A stretch of DNA of 8,234 nucleotides from Desulfosporosinus sp. (GTDB lineage: Bacteria; Bacillota; Desulfitobacteriia; Desulfitobacteriales; Desulfitobacteriaceae), in the NCBI GenBank assembly GCA_016278585.1, contig JADQBO010000245.1, positions 1 through 8,234 on the forward strand, in the 5' to 3' direction. The position numbers and the translations under genes were made by a program. Numbering within the stretch: position 1 is the first letter of the stretch; each line of letters starts with the position of its first letter. Under the pieces are notes generated by a model. It worked only from the letters and a program-made list of their open reading frames with translations, was not told the origin of the DNA and made no database searches. Shown one piece after another: positions 5,522-8,234 of the stretch.

Positions 5522-6541
5522 TTATTTCTTAGGTAATTCCACCTTTAATTTCCCGCTAATGATCTCCTGTTTAACCGTTTCTACAGTAGCTTTAACCTCT
5601 GCCGGGATTTTATCGGCTAATTTTTCGTTGTACTTAAACTCAATGGTTCCGTCGGCCAAGGTCAAGGTTAGGTGCTGCCCGCCAAGAGTTCCTTGTTTTC
5701 TCAATTCAATTATCTTATTGACTACTTTTTCCCAGTTGTACACTTGGGAGGCCAAAACGTGGTCAGGAGCAATACTGCTTTGATCCATGTCCGTCGAAAG
5801 CCAGTAATTCCCTTGGGTTTCACCAATAGCTCTTACGGCTCCTACAGCCTGCTGAGAAGAGCCAGTAAGGATGTCCGCTCCGGCACTCATTTGGGTTTTA
5901 GCAAGATTACCTGCTCCAACGATATCATTAAAGGAGCCAGTATAAGCGATGCGTGTTTGGACATCAGCCTTACCCTTAGCCACACCCTGCTGAACACCAT
6001 AGTTATATTTTACTGCATCCCCTGATTCTACTGGACCGATAATCCCGACTACGCCCGATTTAGTCATGTTTGCTGCTAAAATCCCTAATAGATAGCCACC
6101 TTCTTGAGCTTGGGGATCATAGGCAAAAATGTTAGGCTGAGTCGCAAAACCAGTGCCATAGGCAAAGGTTGTTTTAGGGAAATCCTTGGCAATCTCATTT
6201 AAGACACTTTGGTACTGGGAACCGTGAGCAAAAATAATATCATACTCCTGGGTTGCATACTGGCGAATAGCGGAACCAGCGTCTACAGCATTACCCAGTT
6301 TTTCACTGATTGCAACCTCCACTTTGTCTTCACCCATGGTTTTTTGTACGGCCTCTAAACCTTCCACCATGGATTGGCCCCATGCCATATCATCAACAGT
6401 TGCAGGAAGTACGAGAGCGATGCGAATTTTTTCTGCGTCAGATTTCTGGGGTGCTGGATCAGCGGCTGGCTTAGCCCCACAACCAGTTAAAGCCAAAAAA
6501 ATAAGGGCAGCCATAATTACAGATAGAACTTTCTTTTTCAT
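5522..6541 (-). CDS. BMP-family ABC transporter substrate-binding lipoprotein
   Basis: This 339-residue lipoprotein captures the importer's ligand outside the membrane. MKKK, a hydrophobic core and lipobox LTGC give lipidation at Cys21. A linker rich in Ala/Pro follows, then the BMP (PF02608-like) fold from IRIALVLP (39-46). VDDMAWGQSMVEGL (49-62) aligns with the ligand-loop DxSFNxxxxxGL of nucleoside-binding BMP proteins. LLGILAANMTKSGVVGIIG (151-169) is the family core, and STDMDQ (249-254) aligns with VDSDQ, keeping the Asp that contacts ribose in PnrA-type proteins. FN is replaced by WG, and the usual AAGGTG glycine loop reads TGSSQQ, so the ligand may differ from guanosine or adenosine. 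The ATG at 6541 has AGGAGG at 6550-6555; a longer in-frame reading to 6619 overlaps the permease gene and would bury the signal peptide. Position between permease and ATPase genes supports one operon. Confidence 0.9.
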   Translation of the reverse strand: MKKKVLSVIMAALIFLALTGCGAKPAADPAPQKSDAEKIRIALVLPATVDDMAWGQSMVEGLEAVQKTMGEDKVEVAISEKLGNAVDAGSAIRQYATQEYDIIFAHGSQYQSVLNEIAKDFPKTTFAYGTGFATQPNIFAYDPQAQEGGYLLGILAANMTKSGVVGIIGPVESGDAVKYNYGVQQGVAKGKADVQTRIAYTGSFNDIVGAGNLAKTQMSAGADILTGSSQQAVGAVRAIGETQGNYWLSTDMDQSSIAPDHVLASQVYNWEKVVNKIIELRKQGTLGGQHLTLTLADGTIEFKYNEKLADKIPAEVKATVETVKQEIISGKLKVELPKK

Positions 6542-6549
6542 ATTTTTCT

Positions 6550-6555
6550 CCTCCT
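6550..6555 (-). promoter_or_regulatory. Shine-Dalgarno site fixing the lipoprotein start
   Basis: Minus-strand AGGAGG lies eight bases before the ATG at 6541, in the 26-base gap after the permease stop. It selects the start that puts MKKK and the lipobox at the N-terminus. Confidence 0.8.
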
Positions 6556-6567
6556 TCATTTTTATTA

Positions 6568-7503
6568 TCAACCTCTGGTTCCACGCTGGAAGGGCTTGCC
6601 TAGTGCTGCCGGGGCCCAAACGCGTCCATAGGAGATTGCTAGAGCAATGATTGTGATCAAATAAGGTAAAATAACGGCTAATTCGTAGGGGAAATCAATT
6701 CCCAACACCTGCACCATGCTCTGAAAGGAATCTGCCATACTGAACAATAGAGAACCCAACAAGATTCCCCACGGACTCCAGCGACCAAAATAAACAAGGG
6801 CTATAGCGATAAAACCTCTACCGGCAGTAATATTATCAGCGTACATATTAGCCTGGCCAATAGTTAAGAAAGCCCCGGCCAGAGCCGCTAACATACCGCC
6901 TACAATCAAACACTCGTACCTGATCCGTACAACACTAACTCCCAAGGTATCAGCAGCCTCCGGTTTATTACCCACTGACCTTACATTCAGACCCCAACTC
7001 GTCTTATAGAGGATGAATCCAGTCAATGGCACTAGTAGAAACGCAGTATATACTAACCCGTTATGGTTGAAAAAGATGGGGCCAATGAATGGGATATTAC
7101 TTAGAAGAGGAATAGTTATTGGTTTTAAGCCCTCGATTGAAGTAACCCCTCCAACGTATAGACGAAAGAGTAAACCAGAGAGACCCCAGCCAAACATGTA
7201 CAGTCCTATGCCACTAATCCCCTGTTCTGCCTTAAAGGTCACGCTGACCAAGGCCATTAGCAAACCCATTAACGCCCCTATGATCAGGCTTACTACTATT
7301 CCCAGAAGGGGAGTTCCCATTTGCAGAGTTGCATAAAATCCTGCAAAAGCACCCATCATCATAATTCCTTCCACACCCAAGTTATAAACACCTGAGCGTT
7401 GGACAAACATTTCCCCTAAAGCGGCTAAAAGAAACGGTGTAGCCAGACGGATTCCAGTAGCCAGTATGATTATTACAATATCTAAACTAGTGACTCCATC
7501 CAT
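6568..7503 (-). CDS. BMP-family ABC transporter permease (YufQ/NupQ-like)
   Basis: This 311-residue integral membrane protein is one of the two permease subunits of the importer. It belongs to the BPD_transp_2 (branched-chain amino acid/ribose type) permease group. The diagnostic motif QRSGVYNLGVEGIMMMGA (35-52) follows the first helix. Further hydrophobic helices lie near 7-30, 66-90, 96-116, 150-167, 196-216, 230-262 and 272-292. VRSVGNKPEAADTLGVSV (174-191) is the cytoplasmic coupling loop that contacts the ATPase. FGRWSPWGILLG (239-250) is also typical. Length is normal for the family. The ATG abuts the upstream permease stop with no gap (TAAATG), with GAAGGTGG just before it, implying coupled translation. 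No defects are seen. Confidence 0.92.
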   Translation of the reverse strand: MDGVTSLDIVIIILATGIRLATPFLLAALGEMFVQRSGVYNLGVEGIMMMGAFAGFYATLQMGTPLLGIVVSLIIGALMGLLMALVSVTFKAEQGISGIGLYMFGWGLSGLLFRLYVGGVTSIEGLKPITIPLLSNIPFIGPIFFNHNGLVYTAFLLVPLTGFILYKTSWGLNVRSVGNKPEAADTLGVSVVRIRYECLIVGGMLAALAGAFLTIGQANMYADNITAGRGFIAIALVYFGRWSPWGILLGSLLFSMADSFQSMVQVLGIDFPYELAVILPYLITIIALAISYGRVWAPAALGKPFQRGTRG

Positions 7504-8234
7504 TTACTTGCCACCTTCCCCGTCTACTTTTGTCCTGAATAACTTAGCCTTTAATTGCACCCCAAAGGCAGGATTCCTTAGGAAATAATCGCTCGATACC
7601 ACAAATAAGACCACCAATCCTTGGATTACCATTATCATAGCGGCGGGGATATTTACAGCTCTTTGCATCATATCCGCTCCCACAAGCAAGGCCCCAAACA
7701 GTACTGCAGCAGGAATAGTCCCTAACGGATGCAAGCGACCAAAAAGTGCAGCAACGATACCACTAAACCCATACCCTGCAGATAAACCTTCTAAAGAACG
7801 ATGATGAACACCCGTCACCTCAACCACACCGGCAAGCCCAGCCATCCCACCAGCTAGGGCCATAGCCAAAACTAAGTACCATTCCACTCTAATACCCGCG
7901 TACCGGGCAGCCTCGGGTCCCGCACCAACTGCACGCATACGATATCCACTACTAGTTTTCCATAAGAAAAAATATACCAAGATCGCTAACACAATCGCAA
8001 AAATTAGACCCGAATGAATCCTAGTCCCAGGGATAAGACGACTAAGCCAAATTTGTTCTGGAATTAAGGCTGTTTGTGGAACACCTGTACCATAAGATAC
8101 CTCTTGTGGGTCAATTAACGGTCCACGTATCAAAAACAAATATAATTGTATAGCAATTTGATTGAGCATTACCGTACTTAATATCTCATTGACTGAAAGG
8201 TGTGCCTTCAACCAACCGGCAATTCCACCCCATA
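7504..8234 (-). CDS. BMP-family ABC transporter permease (YufP/NupP-like), 5' end outside window
   Basis: This is the partner permease, visible as about 242 C-terminal residues. The frame stays open to the right edge, reading WGGIAGWLKAHLSVNEIL across the boundary, so the gene continues beyond 8234; a TTG at 8211 is internal. VNEILSTVMLNQIA is the family's hallmark (VNEVxxTIMLNYIA). RMRAVGAGPEAARYAGIRV is the coupling loop with the EAA-like core. LEGLSAGYGFSGIVAALFGR and HPLGTIPAAVLFGALLVGA are typical of this subunit. About 350 residues would be expected, so roughly 110 N-terminal residues are missing from view. It is the most upstream importer gene visible; the operon promoter is therefore outside the window. 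No internal break is seen. Confidence 0.92.
   Translation of the reverse strand, partial: WGGIAGWLKAHLSVNEILSTVMLNQIAIQLYLFLIRGPLIDPQEVSYGTGVPQTALIPEQIWLSRLIPGTRIHSGLIFAIVLAILVYFFLWKTSSGYRMRAVGAGPEAARYAGIRVEWYLVLAMALAGGMAGLAGVVEVTGVHHRSLEGLSAGYGFSGIVAALFGRLHPLGTIPAAVLFGALLVGADMMQRAVNIPAAMIMVIQGLVVLFVVSSDYFLRNPAFGVQLKAKLFRTKVDGEGGK

Noticed and set aside
5439..6025. Plus-strand open frames opposite the ATPase and lipoprotein genes
   Set aside because: They lie antisense to well-conserved genes and their translations show no recognisable domain or start signal. Similar frames at 1056-1253, 2018-2269, 2790-3032, 6324-6650 and 7013-7336 were dismissed for the same reason.
6542..6619. N-terminal extension of the binding lipoprotein by 26 residues
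   Set aside because: It overlaps the 3' end of the permease gene, has no Shine-Dalgarno site at its start, and would place the signal peptide internally. The ATG at 6541 has a strong site and gives a standard lipoprotein N-terminus.
3981..8234. Horizontal transfer of the importer operon, suggested by higher GC in places
   Set aside because: Hand counts vary a lot within the operon: 37 of 60 GC at 7801-7860 but 23 of 60 at 5581-5640, against 21 of 60 at 3481-3540. The contrast is too uneven to claim, and no integrase, IS or attachment site flanks it.

Overview
The window looks like a chromosomal segment from a low-to-moderate GC Firmicute. Reasons: Gram-positive style Shine-Dalgarno sites (AGGAGG, AGGGGG), an LTA synthase family enzyme, a BMP-family lipoprotein transporter, and frequent GTG starts. 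Protein style suggests an anaerobic clostridial lineage such as the Peptococcaceae (Desulfosporosinus/Desulfitobacterium-like). This placement is an impression from sequence, not a search result.

Layout. (1) Positions 1-1474, minus strand: a two-gene unit with an ABC_sub_bind-type extracytoplasmic binding protein, then a membrane sensor overlapping it by 4 nt (GTGA). The sensor hits a stop just before the window edge, immediately after a T7 run. (2) Positions 1475-1781: a divergent intergenic region with a promoter for each side, a 14-bp perfect palindrome, a further inverted repeat, and tandem TTAACA repeats resembling a PhoP box. (3) Positions 1782-3880, plus strand: one LTA synthase family gene (five membrane helices, extracellular sulfatase-fold domain, probable IPT/TIG-like C-terminal domain), broken by a one-base frameshift near 2970-2980. 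(4) Positions 3881-3980: a bidirectional terminator between convergent units. (5) Positions 3981-8234, minus strand: a BMP-family (nucleoside-type) ABC importer, transcribed as permease 1 (5' end outside the window), permease 2, binding lipoprotein, then the double ATPase. The ATPase gene is also split by a one-base frameshift.

The importer genes form one transport machine: a lipoprotein captures the ligand outside, two permeases form the channel, and a tandem-domain ATPase drives it. The left unit has a binding protein next to a sensor with no permease or ATPase visible, which suggests ligand sensing rather than uptake. The LTA synthase family gene belongs to cell-envelope polymer synthesis.

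The most notable feature is that three of the seven genes carry a reading-frame break, and each is repaired by adding one base. This could be undercalled bases in a draft assembly or real gene decay. No CRISPR array, tRNA, rRNA or mobile element was seen.
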